Assembly: GCA_003024175.1 (NCBI GenBank)
Contig: MDYQ01000124.1
Coordinates: forward strand, 1 to 64,000
Length of the DNA stretch: 64,000 nucleotides
Direction: 5' to 3'
Source of the DNA: Planoprotostelium fungivorum
Taxonomy: Eukaryota; Evosea; Variosea; Cavosteliida; Cavosteliaceae
The position numbers and the translations under genes are program-made. A model generated the notes under the pieces. The model searched no databases and had not been told where the DNA came from. It was given only the letters and a program-made list of their open reading frames with translations. This document shows, piece after piece, positions 10,524 through 22,767 of this stretch (position 1 is the first letter of the stretch; every line of letters begins with the position of its first letter).

Positions 10524-13500
10524 TCACAGATTCCCAGCCACCAAGTTGACCCTCTCGATGTCCATCGGATCCAATTCTAGAGGTAGATAGTCTCTCGCCT
10601 TCGCTGCCTCCGCCACAGCCCTCCTCGCTACATCGGGAACTGGCTCAGGTGACAGACTGCAACACATCAGTTCATCGTCCATCACGATCGAGATGATCAC
10701 GATCGTGAACTCACTCGTCAGGTTTGAAGGCTTCGATCATGTGCTTCAACTGGACGACGTTCAAGTGAGGGAAGATCTGCTCCGCCATTTCGGCATCGTT
10801 CACGATTGATTTGTCCATGACTAAGAAATTGACTGCATCTTTGATGTGATTCAAATGTTTGCTGATCCAAAGTCAGTCTTCAAGACACCATGTCGATCGT
10901 GATGATGGATCACCTGACGAAAGTGAGGGATTTGTCTAGTTTCTGGATGCCAGCCTCTACTTGAGACAGAGACATCTTGATCTGGAATCCAGCCGAGCAA
11001 GTGAACAGCTCGGGTCGCTATCACCCATCAGCTTCCCTCGATCTATTTTCGTCTCACCTGAATGAGGCTGTTGAACAGCTGGGCATCGATGAATACGAAG
11101 ACCTGCTTGACGAATTGTCTGACGAGTGATTCGGACAAGTTGTGCTTCTTTAACATCTTGAGTGTGCCATCGAAGAGGGTCGTGAACTCTGACACGTTGG
11201 CCGTCTTTCCCTTGTGGTTGGCGCTGCTCAGAACCGAAGAGATGAGGACGTTGTCCAATTGCTGTTATTTCGTCAATCTACAAGCAGCCTTTGGCGCGTT
11301 GTAGATGGACTCACGCTGAATATATTGATGAGTAGAACGGAGTAGATGTCAAAGGAGAGCATGATAAGTTCGTAGAAGAACCTCGTTTCAGGCTCGAGAT
11401 CAGCCTCGTCCTCTTCCAGCTTCTTGTCCGACAAGATTTGAGTATCTAAATCCAAATCGGGCAGCTCCGTCCTGAGAGTCTTGTACAAGTGTATCGTGTA
11501 GCTCAACCAGTACGTCAGGGTCTCGCTGTCGTACGCGCTCCTCTAGATTTAAGGTTTAGCGGGGCGAAATCTCGTCGGGGTTTTCTCACCGCGAAGCTCT
11601 TCTTGATGGCGTTGAGTAGAGCCGAAGTCAAGTCCTCGTCGATGGGTGTGAGGCTGTTCCACTCCAACATGCTATCTACAACGAACCGAACCCCCTTTGG
11701 TGCTTCGTCCTCGTACTCGACCTCTGATGCGTAGACACCAACCTCTAACATGTCCTTCTCTCGTATCTGCTTCTGCAGAGAGGCGACCTAGAAAGATCGT
11801 GAGAAGATTCTGAGAATATTCTGAGAAAATTCTCGCCTTTTTCTTCAACGTTTCGGATTCTTTCTCGGATCTTTTCGCGGAAATTTTCAGCTTCATGAGG
11901 GCTTCGTCGTCCATGTCTGTGTGGATTATAAATAGATCGGCAGGTTGTAGATGGACTCACTGGATGAAGCTGACATGGGGGATTTGGAGCCTTTGTCGGC
12001 TAATTCTGCCTTTAGCTTCTCGATCTCTTGAACCTGCTCGTCGATCTGCGACTGCAGCTTCGTCTGCGATCTAAAAATAGATCAGTCGCGAGGCGGAAAC
12101 GATTGAGACGATTCACTTTTGAGATGCGTCGTCGTTCTCTTCTTGGAACTCACGGAGCTGCTTCTCCACCTTTTTGAGTTGTTTCTCCAATTCTTTTGAT
12201 CTCTCCCTCTCCTTCTCCAGCTGACGACGTCATCACACAGAAATTCCCCAGAAATTTCTCACCTCGGCAGTGGATGCACCCGCCACGGCGGCGGCGGCGA
12301 CCGTTGTAGACGGAGTCTTCTTGATTTTGGCCATCTTTTCTTCCAGATTGCTGATCTCTTCTTCCTTCTCTTCCTTCTCCTCCTTCAACTTCTTAATCTT
12401 CGCCTTCAGATCATTCTTGTAGCTCTCAAAAGACGTCTCCATCTCCTCCATCTGCGTCTTCAATTCTTCCTATGAGAAAATCAGAATAATCCATCTACAA
12501 TTCGTGATGATGTCATGATTCATGGTGATGACGTCATACCTTCTCCGTTTTTTCTCGGATTCGATCATTCTCTGCTTCGGATAATTTCACTGCGAGGGTC
12601 TTTGATTTCGCTTGGGCCACGTCACCCTCAGTCGTGAGGTCTTCGATCTACAACCCGTCAGTGTCTCGTTGTAGACGCTCGTTCTCACTTTTTTCTTGAG
12701 TCGGGAGATTTCGGTGGAATCGGAGCCCTTCGCACTGCCTCGTGAGAATTCGAGCTCTTTCAGCTCTTCTTGTAGTTGGGTGACCTTGCTGTGACATCTT
12801 TAGAACACAGTGGCACCTCATGAACAATCACCGATTGAGGGTAGCCTCTGTCTCTTGACTCTGTTTCAAAGCCTCTTCGTTCTTCTTCGCCGTCTTTCTC
12901 AACTGATTTTTCTGTCATTTTTCCATCTACAACGGTGTAGATCTCACGGATGCAGCGTCCTTGGCCTCCGTCTTTGATTTTTCCAATTCCCTCTTCAATT
13001 GTTCGAGCTCTTCGCTCAGTGCCTCCACTTTATCCTCCAATTGATTCCTCTCCTTCTTCAAATGGGCCAACTACATCGTTGTAGACGGTCCAGATTTAAA
13101 TTCGATCCTATCTCTATTTTATTTCTATTTTATCTCACCTCTTCGGAATGGCCCGAATCTCCGTTGCTGACCGACTGCGAGAATTTTGGCGGGAAATCTT
13201 TCACAGAATTTCTCACCTTGCCCTCTTGGCTCTTCAGTTTCTCGATCTCCTCCTTCAACTTCTTCTTCTCTTCTCCCTCTTTCTTCAGCTGTCTCGTCAA
13301 CTCTTCCATTTTGTCCTCTATATCTTCCTTCTCTTCTGCGAGGTCTTTCATTCGCTCCTGCAATTCGGCCATGGCAGCCGAATCGCCGCTGAAATTTCAG
13401 AGTCATTTCTCAGAAATTTCAGTGAAAATTCACCCCTCTGATCGCTTCCCTGGGCTCTTGAGGCTATCGATCTCTTCTCTCTGCTTCTCCACCTGAAATT

Positions 13501-14632
13501 TCGCGTCACCGGATGAACGGAAGACCCTCCATCTACAACGAGGCAAATCCTCACCTTCTTCTCCAACCTGGCCTTGTCTTTCCTGAGGTCCTCCAATTCG
13601 GCGGCATTTGGCATGGACCTCTCACTCTCCATCTTCTCTATCTTTCTCGTCAGCCTCGCATTATCCTTCTTCAGGTCATTCAACATGGCTTCCTGTCCCA
13701 AAATGAGTCGGACGGGTCCCAAATTTGACGAATCAACTCACGTTCTCCATGGAAACTTGGGAGGGGGAGATAGCTAGAGAAGCTCTCGCCGATGGAGCGC
13801 CCCTCATGGTGCCTGTTTTAGAAGGCACAGAGTCTTCATCAGGGAAGCCATCGTCCTCTTCTCCATCCGAATGAGTGCCGTTGGTCTCCGACATCTGTTC
13901 GAATTTGAGCGGGAAAGGATGATGGATGGACATCACCTCATCGGATGTCTGGAGTTGGTAGCTCTTACCACCGATCTCGACTTTCTCTTTACTCTGAGCG
14001 GATGCATTCTCTGTGACTGGCACGAGTGATTTTCCCGCCACCTGCACTGTGTCACCTCCATCGCGATGGAACATGTGAATCACCTTGGTTGGAAAGGATT
14101 CGATCTTAATCATGAGCGTTCCACTCTTCTTCTTGTCCTTGTTCAAGAGGGTGACAGACTCGTGACGAATGGTGTTGGGTTCTGCATATTGTAGGAGATC
14201 GATCTTTCCCTTCGACACTGCATCTGCCTTCTTTCTTTTGTCCTCCTGTGAGAGTTGAGATCCGTGTGTCACATTATCGTCTGTCGAATCACCTCCATCA
14301 GAGAGAATAGGAGTTCTTTCTTGGGTTCGATCTTGTTTCCCTTCCTCTCAAAAGACGCGTTGATCTGTAGCTTCTCATCGATGGGGTGGTCTTTGTCTTT
14401 GATGAGTATCCTCTTTGAACTGAGATGATTATTGGGTTTCTTTCCCCTCTTCAGGTCGATGTACACTTCTTTGCCATTCGTATTGGCTGGGATGTCCTTC
14501 AGAGAAATCAGAGTAATGGCTGACGAACGTTAAGGATGATGATATGCAATCGGTGGCTGCAGAATGAGAGATCGAAGAAAGGATACTGAATTGCACTTTG
14601 AAGGCATTCTCCTTATTCTTCTTTTTAAACAT
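10524..14632 (-). CDS. NT-C2 / long coiled-coil / DIL (dilute-type) domain protein
   Basis: It starts MFKKKNKENAFKVQF and, after an intron, continues TITLISLKDIPANTNG and EVYIDLKRGKKPNNH. RKKADAVSKGKIDL and KSGTLMIKIESF follow. This is the NT-C2 domain seen in EEIG1/EHBP1-type proteins. A Ser/Asp/Glu-rich linker comes next (13780-13960), then a long coiled coil from about 13700 to 11700, rich in Glu/Lys/Leu (for example MAELQERMKDLAEEKEDIED). The C-terminus has the DIL-type helices of myosin V tails (ETRFFYELIMLSFDIYSVL, HNLSESLVRQFVKQVFVFID, AQLFNSLI) and ends VNLVAGNL at 10524. NT-C2 domains bind membranes, and DIL regions bind cargo or cytoskeletal partners, so a membrane-to-cytoskeleton tether is likely. 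No motor domain is present. There are many introns, and several contain ATCTACAACG or its complement. Confidence 0.8.
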
Positions 14633-14923
14633 GCTGTAACTTTTATGACCTCTATCGATGCGTCAGAAAGTCGTATAATCCATTCCGCATTGTTATACAT
14701 ATGATCCGACGTGTGCCATCGTCTGTGCTATAAGACGATGCATCGAAAATGGACATCGAATCATACGCTGCTCACCACGCACTCAAGACAAGCCAAAAGT
14801 GTATGTCGTGGCTCTGTTTAAGAATATATAGAGCTCAACTGCGGGCTGTAGCCGATGTGATGTGAATTTCAGCGGAAGAATATTATTTGAAGGGATTTTC
14901 GGTCTCTGCCGACGAAGGCGATC

Positions 14924-16894
14924 ATGATCTCTCTCAGAAGACTACTACCTCTTAACATCAGCTCAGGCGTAACACGTTCATTCCAGGTTCCTACAACCAG
15001 AGGTGATTTCGATCGTCGTATGTTGCATTTTAATGGATGTCAAGCGCCCGTTCGCCTGCAATCTACGGCTTTAACACCCACGTCAAGATCTGGATCATTC
15101 ATTCGAAACAGATGTTGTTGTGCAGCTCACAATAATGAACCTTGTGAGGACATCGTGATGTCCATCTGATTGAAGGAAAGCAGTGATCGCGATGGATCAT
15201 CAGACCATCGGTAAATCGCAGGAGCTCTTCATGTTGGATAAACACAGCCCAGGTGAATCATATCTCACAAACCCATCCCCTCAATCACCTCAGGCAACGT
15301 CTTCTTCCTACCAAATGGTACCAAGGTGTTCAATCGTCTCTTGTCTTTTTTGAGAGAGCAGTACGTCAAAAGAGGTTACGATGAGGTACCCTGTCGACAT
15401 CCATGTTCCATTGACATGGCGTAGGTGATCACGCCCAATGTCTTTAACACGGAGTTGTGGAAGACATCAGGTCATCTCGAGAACTACAGCGACGACATGT
15501 TTCGCGTAACCGGCGCCAGGTGATCTTCAAATCCGTCCATCTACAACCCGCCAACACCGTCCAGCCACAAGGTCGACGAAGGAGACCAACACGAGTACCT
15601 CTTAAAACCCATGAACTGTCCATCGCACTGTCTCATCTTCAGACACAAGGCGAGAAGTTACAAGGAGCTCCCTCTCAGGATGGCAGATTTCGGCGTGTTG
15701 CACAGAAACGAATTGTCAGGTGCTCTCACTGGTCTCACTCGCCTGAGAAAATTCCACCAAGATGACGCACATATCTTTTGCAGGAGAGATCAGGTGGGGC
15801 GATGAGGGAGGGGGAGGGGCGGGAGTGACTCGTTGTAGATCAAAGAGGAGATCAAGGACTGTCTCGATTTCATTTCCTTCGTTTACGGAAAATTCGGATT
15901 CCAATTCAGGCTGGAGCTGTCCACTCGTCCGGAGAAATTCATCGGAGAAATATCCGTTTGGGACAAGGCCGAGGCGGTGAGTCCCAATTCGAGTTTCCCG
16001 CCAATTCTTCCAGGAACTCAAAGAAGCTCTCGATGGTTCGGGCTTGGGCTGGAAGCTGAACGAAGGCGACGGAGCCTTCTACGGTCCAAAAATAGACATC
16101 CACATCTCCGATGCTATGAATAGGAGCCACCAGTGCGCCACCGTACAGCTCGATTTCAATCTACCAGAGAGATTTCAATTGGAGGTGAAATGAGAGATTC
16201 CTCGTTGTAGAATGACACAATTCAGTACGCTAACGAAGACAATGTACTGGAGAGGCCTGTCATGATTCACCGTGCTATATTGGGATCTGTTGAGAGAATG
16301 ATGGCCATTCTAATAGAACACACGGGGGGAAAGTGAGATCTACATCGTTGTAGATGGAGCTGAAAAGGGTAGGTGGCCCTTCTGGCTGTCACCTCGACAG
16401 GCCATCGTGATTCCAGTTTCAGCTACTTACGGGCAATACGCGGAAGAGACAGCGGAGAAGATGAGAAAGGCTGGATTCCACGTCACTTGTGATTTGACCG
16501 ATAAGACGATGCAGAAGAAGGTGATTCACACGTGATCTTCATCATCATCATCTCACGATCTTCGATCACCTTTGATCATCTTTGATCACCTTTGATCATC
16601 TGTGTCATCGATCATCACGACGATCAGATTATCACATCAACAGATCACATGATCACATATGATCACTTCACCACGATCGTTCAGCTGACACTCCACCAGG
16701 TAAGAGAAGCACAAGTATCTCACTACAACTACGTCCTCGTGGTGGGAGAGAGGGAGCTGAAAGAAGGGACTGTAGCTGTTCGTGACCGAGAGGGTCGCAA
16801 CCAGGGAACGATGCCACTGGACAGATTGATCGCGGCCCTCAGATTGTCCGTTGATACGCAAGAAGAGCCACAGCTCAGCACACCAAAGGCATAA
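14924..16894 (+). CDS. Mitochondrial-type threonyl-tRNA synthetase, no editing domain
   Basis: Exon 1 (14924-15143) encodes a basic, Ser/Arg-rich presequence ([20 protein letters not shown]). It splices over a 40-nt intron to exon 2 at 15184, in frame with [21 protein letters not shown]. Class II ThrRS landmarks follow: [52 protein letters not shown] (motif 2), [32 protein letters not shown] (motif 3) and a C-terminal anticodon-binding domain ([19 protein letters not shown]). The TGS and N2 editing domains of cytosolic ThrRS are absent. The protein goes from presequence straight to the catalytic core, like the yeast mitochondrial enzyme. It charges tRNA-Thr, probably in mitochondria. The last intron (about 16520-16699) is unusually long and rich in TTTGATCA repeats. 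Confidence 0.92.
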
Positions 16895-17151
16895 ATCGAA
16901 CTGTCTACACTATGATAGCATCTTCTGTGGCGTCGCCAACATCCTCATGAATGACTGAGTTCAAACTGATGATTGTGCGGCCTACATTTATATACATTAT
17001 ATCAGTAATTCAATGCATGGAGTGTGAGAAAACAATTTTCATCCCATTATTCGGACCATGTGTGAGTACACGAGCCAACGTCTTCTTCTATGCACTTGAG
17101 AGGATCGTTCGTCTGATTGCTGTTCGTGTTTTATTTTGGTCCTTCCACCGA

Positions 17152-18263
17152 TCAGAACTTGAGGTATATTTCTTGGGCAAACGTCTGGCAATTATGCTGC
17201 GAGACCTCATAAACAGGATCAAACTCCCTCATGTGTTGGTAGATCTTGTCGAGGGTGGTGCTCGAATCTGCGCGTTTCGACAATTCACTGTTATCCGGCT
17301 TCGAGGAGTGCTCCGGTCCAGTGATCAGCTTTCGCAGTTTTACAGGTCTCGCTACAACCAGGTTCGTATTACCGTCGGTTCTCTTCCCTCCATCAATGGC
17401 CGCCTCTTAATGAGAATCAGAACATCGAGGTTTGTGATGATTTGAAGTTCACCTTTTGTTGGGTACATTTGCATCAGGAAATTGCCTTCTTTGCCTGGAA
17501 TGATGTCCCAACAAACCACGAAGTAATGTCGATAAGTCTCTGCGATGATCCACTGATGCTTCGCTCTCTTTCCGGTACGTTTCGCCATTAAGTGATACAA
17601 ATCCTGTTTCTGCTTGTCTGAAAATAGATCACTATGATACCGTGAGTGGACTGTTCCTCGTTGAGCAATCTGTCACCATTCGTAGAGGTGAAGTTTGTAC
17701 ACCGAAGAACTTCCCTCTGTAGAGAGATCAAATCCAACACATTTGACGCCGCTGGACGTGTGTCTAGTCACGGTAAGCACAATGAAATTTGGGATCAAGT
17801 CATCTTAGAGCATCTCACCTTTTCTCAGTGTTGATGATTGTATACGCCCAGCCTGGGGGCCAGATAGTGCTCGTCATCCAATGACCAGGTTCTCCGTGTC
17901 TGAACAAGATGGCTTGATCGCATCCTCCACACTTCAGGCGCTCCTCGTTCTTGTCTCCATTCGGCCATCCCCAGTAATAACCTGTCGTGATCAATTGGAA
18001 GGTGCCTTGAGACACACACCCGAACAGCCTCTCAGGATATTGCACTTCCTGCAACGAATTTGGAGGTTCCAGTTGACTCGTGCATTTGCCCCCAGAAACC
18101 AGCCCACCCACTCTTCCGTTTGTAGTCCGACGAAGCCAAAATGAGAGCACGAAGTGTTCACGAGGTAGCCCCAGTTTCCATTGTTGAGAGATGAGATCGA
18201 TTTGGCCTCTCGTAGACCGCAACTGGGGTGGCTGCACTGAATGAAGAAGTTGACTCGTACCAT
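17152..18263 (-). CDS. Cys-rich protein with C-terminal HNCQTFA motif, family not recognised
   Basis: Five exons close in one frame, 280 codons including the stop: 18263-18108, 18048-17819, 17751-17677, 17631-17453 and 17351-17152. The first half has paired cysteines (FIQCSHPSCGLRE, NTSCSHFGF, KCGGCDQAIL) and aromatic runs, suggesting a zinc- or disulphide-stabilised domain. The second half has KHQWIIAETYRHYFVV, then near the end YEVSQHNCQTFAQEIY. A His-x-Trp segment followed about 100 residues later by H-N-C-Q-x-F-A recalls circularly permuted papain-like (NlpC/LRAT-type) folds with an NC motif, but I cannot prove it. The 3' splice site of the last intron is GTTGTAG, one of the recurrent motifs. 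A longer N-terminus through an upstream exon is possible. Confidence 0.6.
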
Positions 18264-19067
18264 GTCTGGTGCGCGAAGAATGACGAACAGTTTTTCTTTC
18301 TGTTTGGTTGGTAGGGCGGTTCCTCATGGAGGACCTCAGTTTTGGGCTTCGGGAAGCCAAGCAGTGCATCCACGCTGGAGCCCACTACCACAGGACGTAT
18401 TTTACGCTCTTTCCTCTGAAATGTGTATCACAGCAAACCAATAGACTAAACGCGAAATGGTTTTGGCCCGCGGGGATCAGTTTTCTTCCAATTCTATGAT
18501 AATTTTCCACAACGGACAATTAGGCGGGTCCCAAAGTGTTGCGGTCATACGACCAAGGTGTTCATCCTCTTCTGAGTATATTTCCATTGGTCCACGATAA
18601 CATCGGCAACGCCAACAACTTCTTAAATGTCCTTGTGTATGTGTTGACACGCGTTCCCGGTTCACAACGACGACACAAACTTTTCTTCTCAAACTCCTCT
18701 CCAGCTCCATGCGGACTCCATCCTCCTACAGAACATTCATGTGATAAATTATCACATAACGTCTGAGAGGAGGTCTCCGCAGATCCTCGAGATCCTGAAC
18801 AATCTCCCTCGCTGGTGGTCCGTCAGCAGTCAGTATCTATCATAAATTGTCAAAAAGTTGATCAGACGATCGGCATGTGATACATCTAGAGAGACACAAT
18901 TGCACACCACTTATTTGAACGATTTATCTCGATCACATTTACGGTTCTCCTGTGCATTCAATGTCGTTCAATTTAGAAGTCAGACGACGGTACATTCGGC
19001 TCATTCTCATCTAGAGATCATCAGTGATCGTCATCTCATCCAACGCCACCTCATCGTCTTGAATTCT
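18264..19067. other. Gene-poor gap with no supported feature
   Basis: Both flanking genes are on the minus strand, so this stretch holds the terminator side of the dihydrouridine synthase gene and the promoter side of the Cys-rich gene. ORFs present are short and lack recognisable motifs. An upstream exon for the Cys-rich gene could lie at 18264-18391, where the frame encoding EEPPYQPNRKK is open. Confidence 0.5.
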
Positions 19068-20283
19068 TCAGCCCGAAGTGAAAACCATGTCTTCGTATTT
19101 TGGGTTGGCAAAATGTCTCATGAAATTCGATCGATACTTTTCTCTCTGTGCTTCTTCTTCTGATGCGTAGTAGGTCGACAGCAGTCGATCGTATTCTCTC
19201 TTCACTTCCTCCACCACTTTCTGTCGCTCTTCTGTCGTTTTCGCGTGAGATGCAGGTTGTGATGGATTCTCCATGTGATTCACAAATTGAGAGAAGATGG
19301 TGGGATTCTGTACGGCCACCTGACATGTTTCAGCGGAAATTCGAGTGGAGCTGACGCTCACCCTGCCCATCATGACTCCTGATATGCCGGAGATTCGAAG
19401 AAAATCCAAGTCCGCCGTAGTCCTGATGTCGCCGTTGGCGATGACGATCTTACCGTCTACAACGCAGTCTCTGTATACGCTCCAATCCGGTTTATCCGAA
19501 GATTTCTGGTTGACTTCAGGTGACATGATCATCATCTCCATCTTGTATCGTGATCATCGATCGTCAGCTCACCTGCTTTCCGTTTCTGGCGTGAACGATG
19601 TAATAATCTGCGTTCGTGTTCTTGATCGTGTTGAGGTAACATCGTTGAGATGCTTCCATTTCGTTCATTCCGAGTCTGATCTTGATGGATACCGGAAGCT
19701 GATATGAGTCAGGAATGAGATTACATCGCAGCAGCACCCCAGTCTCTTTCAATATGTCGATGTGTTGGTTGATCTTGTTGATCCTCTTCATCATCGCGAC
19801 ACCCAAACCTGAAGAATGGTGAGCGGATGGTGGTGAGTGAACACACCTTTGCTGACGAGGTTAGGAGAAGGACAACCCAGATTCAGATTCCACTCAGACG
19901 TTTGATATCCTTTGGCGTGCCACATCTTCCTTCAGTCAGATTGACAAGATCGGTTGCATTATCTTCGCTCACATCCAGAAATTTCTTGAGATGATCTGTC
20001 GTGGTCGGTAGCAATTGGACTACCGTTGGAACAGAACCATCTTTCTTCTCAATCAGTCTGTTATCTTCCATCCAAGTCACCTGTGATCACCCTCGACCAG
20101 GTCGATTTATTGTTCTTAGAGAGGGCTTCTACTCTAGCCATCTCAGTGAACTGCTTTCATCAGAAATGCACGTACAAGAGTTCGCACCGTCTTTGATGCA
20201 CCGTGATTGTGACATAATTTGCGGAACGCTCTATCCGAATACCCCTCGAGTGGTGCTGCCATCAATTGAAACCTACTGGCCAT
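19068..20283 (-). CDS. tRNA-dihydrouridine synthase family, FMN TIM barrel
   Basis: It starts MASRFQLMAAPLEGYSDRAF, the canonical N-terminal strand of Dus enzymes. It continues after a short intron with FTEMARVEALSKNN and STWSRV, then PTVVQLLPTT, WNLNLGCPSPNLVSKG (the loop with the catalytic cysteine), LPVSIKIRLGMNEM, ADYYIVHARNGKQ, VVDGKIVIANGDIRT and LRISGISGVMMGR. A C-terminal helical region ends at 19070. These enzymes reduce uridine in tRNA with NADPH and FMN. The protein looks complete and has the bacterial-like short architecture rather than the zinc-finger Dus3 or double-stranded-RNA-binding Dus2 type. One exon carries GTCTACAACG as coding sequence (CVVDG). Confidence 0.88.
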
Positions 20284-20706
20284 GATGTGATGTGATGTGA
20301 TGTGATCGGCTAGTCGTTTCCGCGTTTTTAGATTTTTTAGACTTTAAAAGCCGAGACCTCTTTTATTTCTTAGAATATAGGTCGTGAATCCCATTTGTAC
20401 GCTGTTAGAGTCAGATCCACAGTGAAAACTACCTGCGTCACGTTCACGGACGACAACTGCGGAGATTGCCATAACAATACAGACGTCATCCCTCGAGAAA
20501 AGATACTCCCACCTGTTGGGAGCACTCCAATGTAATGCTCCCACCTGAAAGCACTATTCATACCTTCTGCCCGTGGTCACGCCAAGCAATCCAATCCAAG
20601 GGAGAGAATTCGGTCTCCCAAAAGAATTCCAGCTCACGGTCTCCTTCTCTGTATATTCATTCGACTCCCTCAGTCAGCAGACACAAGCATCCATCGAACA
20701 TTCAAC

Positions 20707-21649
20707 ATGAGAACAACTGCCGTCATCTTCTTAGCCCTCCTCGCAACCTGCGCTGCCGCTGATGCAGCCAAGAGGTGTGCCTCCGGAGACTGTGGTCTAT
20801 TAGGCGGACTTCCCCTCGTGGGTGGTCTCCTCGGTGGTGGTAGCAGTGGTAACAACGGCCTGTTGGGTCTCCCCGTAGGCAACCTCTTGAACATCCTTCC
20901 CTTGAACAGCCTCCTCGGTGGAAACAGCATCCTGGGTAACATTCTAGGTAAGTCTTAACTCACCCGTGGGAGAAGTACTAACGTGATGATCAGGTGATCA
21001 GCTCGTCGGCAACCTGCTCGGTGGGATCCTCGGAGGCAAGGGTGTCGCCGTAGCTGCCAGCTACTCTTCCGCCACTTTTGTCCACGCCAACGTCGCTGCG
21101 AACATCGCCATCGGTGAGTCACCACCTCTTCTCTTCGTCTCAAGGTCTGCAGATCTGCCCACTCAGGGAGGTCTGCTCACTCCCATCACCGGTCTGTTGG
21201 GTAGTGTCTTACCCATCTCTTCCATCCTCCCCGGTTGCCTCGGTACCACCACCGTCATCTCCGTACAGTCCACCGTTGACGTACAAGTCAATGTTGGTGT
21301 CTGTGTCGACGTCAAGGTCGCCCTGCCCGCCGGTTGTGTGCCTCTGTTGACCTCCGAGTCCATCTACGCCTCAGCTCAGGTACACATCGCGTCGTCTGAT
21401 GATGCTCATGAGTCGTAGATCGGTATCAAGATCGACGTGTCCGCCGAAGTCTTCGCTGACGCTTCCATCGTGACACCCGTGCTCGGTTTCGACGGAAATG
21501 GAGCCGTCGGTCTCTTGAAGTTTGATGGAAGTGACTACTCTCAAGTCGCTTGCTTCTGGGACAAGAGCACCGGTAGAATCGTCGCTCACCTCGACGCCAA
21601 GGCCGTCGCCGGAACTTACATCTTTGTCAGCATCAAGGCTAACATCTAA
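20707..21649 (+). CDS. Secreted Gly/Leu/Val-rich beta-type protein, unknown function
   Basis: Four exons, 20707-20947, 20994-21113, 21153-21379 and 21419-21649, join in frame to give 272 residues. A clear signal peptide (MRTTAVIFLALLATCAAADA) precedes a low-complexity region of GGLLGG and NNGLLGL runs. The C-terminal half alternates hydrophobic and small residues (TTVISVQSTVDVQVNVGVCV, VDVSAEVFADAS pattern) with a few cysteines, typical of a secreted beta-sandwich. No family is recognised. A TATA-like run TCTGTATATTC lies about 50 bases before the ATG. It may be a wall, cyst or stalk protein; that is a guess. Confidence 0.8.
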
Positions 21650-22767
21650 TCTAATTGTAATACAAGTATTGAAACAAATCGTTCATTGTGAATCTTCGAA
21701 TCAAGAAGGCAGAGGAGAATCTTGAATGTGATTGAGATAAAATATTCGACAGAAATGACGTGTGATTGTAATGTGGACACTTTAGGAAGAGATGTCATTG
21801 TAACCTCCGAACAACCTCTCACCAACTCTCAACACAACAACAACTGTATCACACCACCCACACGAGCCCACCACCAAAACTTTCACACCCTATACACCAC
21901 TAAATCCACCAACGTCCTTGCATCCGACAAGACCACCAACGTCCTTGCATTCGACAAGACCACCAACACACATCACCAAGACTCATCATCTCCGGAACAC
22001 CAAAATATCCCTATCACACATCCAAACGATCCTCACTCCCCTTTTCCTTCAAAAGAATCTACCACCAATGGATTCTAGATGCATCCCGCTGGGCCAGACG
22101 TCATTTGATGATGTCGCTATTTGCATCGAAATAAAAACGAAACGAAACGAATAGACGAGATCTCATCTCATCATCCGATCGGATCGGTCTTCGTGCGGCT
22201 CGATGAGATACCCTGGCGTCCTCGTGGGATGAAAGATACCAACGATAAATGTGCCACACGGCTGCAGAATGTTAAGTTGCAAGAAGAAATATGATGGAGC
22301 AGACGAAATACGAAGGTCTCCCGGATGACATCGGGCACTATTCTGTGACTCCGGAGCTTTCACGTCACGTTCCAAGTATTCTGTGGAGTCCCCATTGTGA
22401 TCATAAACATGCCAATTCAAGAATGTCTAGAGAGGATCTTCGTTTGACTCAACTTTTCAGCAGAAGATCACACTGTGTGCCTCTGAGACTTGAGCCTGAC
22501 ACATCGCGGCAAGGGCGACATACTCCTCCAGAACAGACGATCGTTCACGTGAATGAGAAGAGTGATGACGTATCAGGTGGAACGAAAGGTGTTTCTGAGG
22601 AACTGGATCTTGAGTTGGGATCTTTTGCCATTCTGCAGAAGGAGTTTGACTCCGTAACATTCTGTTTGTCGTGCGGTATGATACCGCGCGCGCTCGCGTC
22701 AGCTTAACGTGCCGGCCCAATAGCACAGAGCTCGAGCGTTCCTCATTCTCCCTTCTTCTGTACCAGC
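21650..22767. other. Intergenic region, no firm gene
   Basis: It contains an ORF (21722-22078) of low-complexity His/Thr/Asn/Pro composition and another (22291-22707) with no recognisable domain. Neither shows a signal peptide or a conserved motif, and I do not call them genes. The tail of this region is the promoter of the next secreted protein. A 27-base tandem repeat at 21906-21970 is listed separately. Confidence 0.5.
21906..21970 (+). repeat. 27-bp tandem repeat, two copies plus a part
   Basis: The unit begins CCACCAACGTCCTTGCAT and ends CGACAAGA. Copies start at 21906 and 21933 and differ at one base (C or T). A third partial copy starts at 21960. The length is a multiple of three. Confidence 0.85.

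Noticed and set aside
18264-19067. Short hydrophobic ORFs in the gap after the Cys-rich gene
   Set aside because: None has a start context, a splice partner or a motif that makes it more likely than chance.
21722-22078. 118-codon ORF with His/Thr/Asn/Pro-rich product
   Set aside because: Low complexity, built partly of the 27-bp tandem repeat, with no signal peptide or conserved motif. Likely chance reading through an intergenic repeat.
22291-22707. 138-codon plus-strand ORF
   Set aside because: No recognisable domain, and the opposite strand is also open for long stretches. It overlaps the promoter of the next secreted gene.
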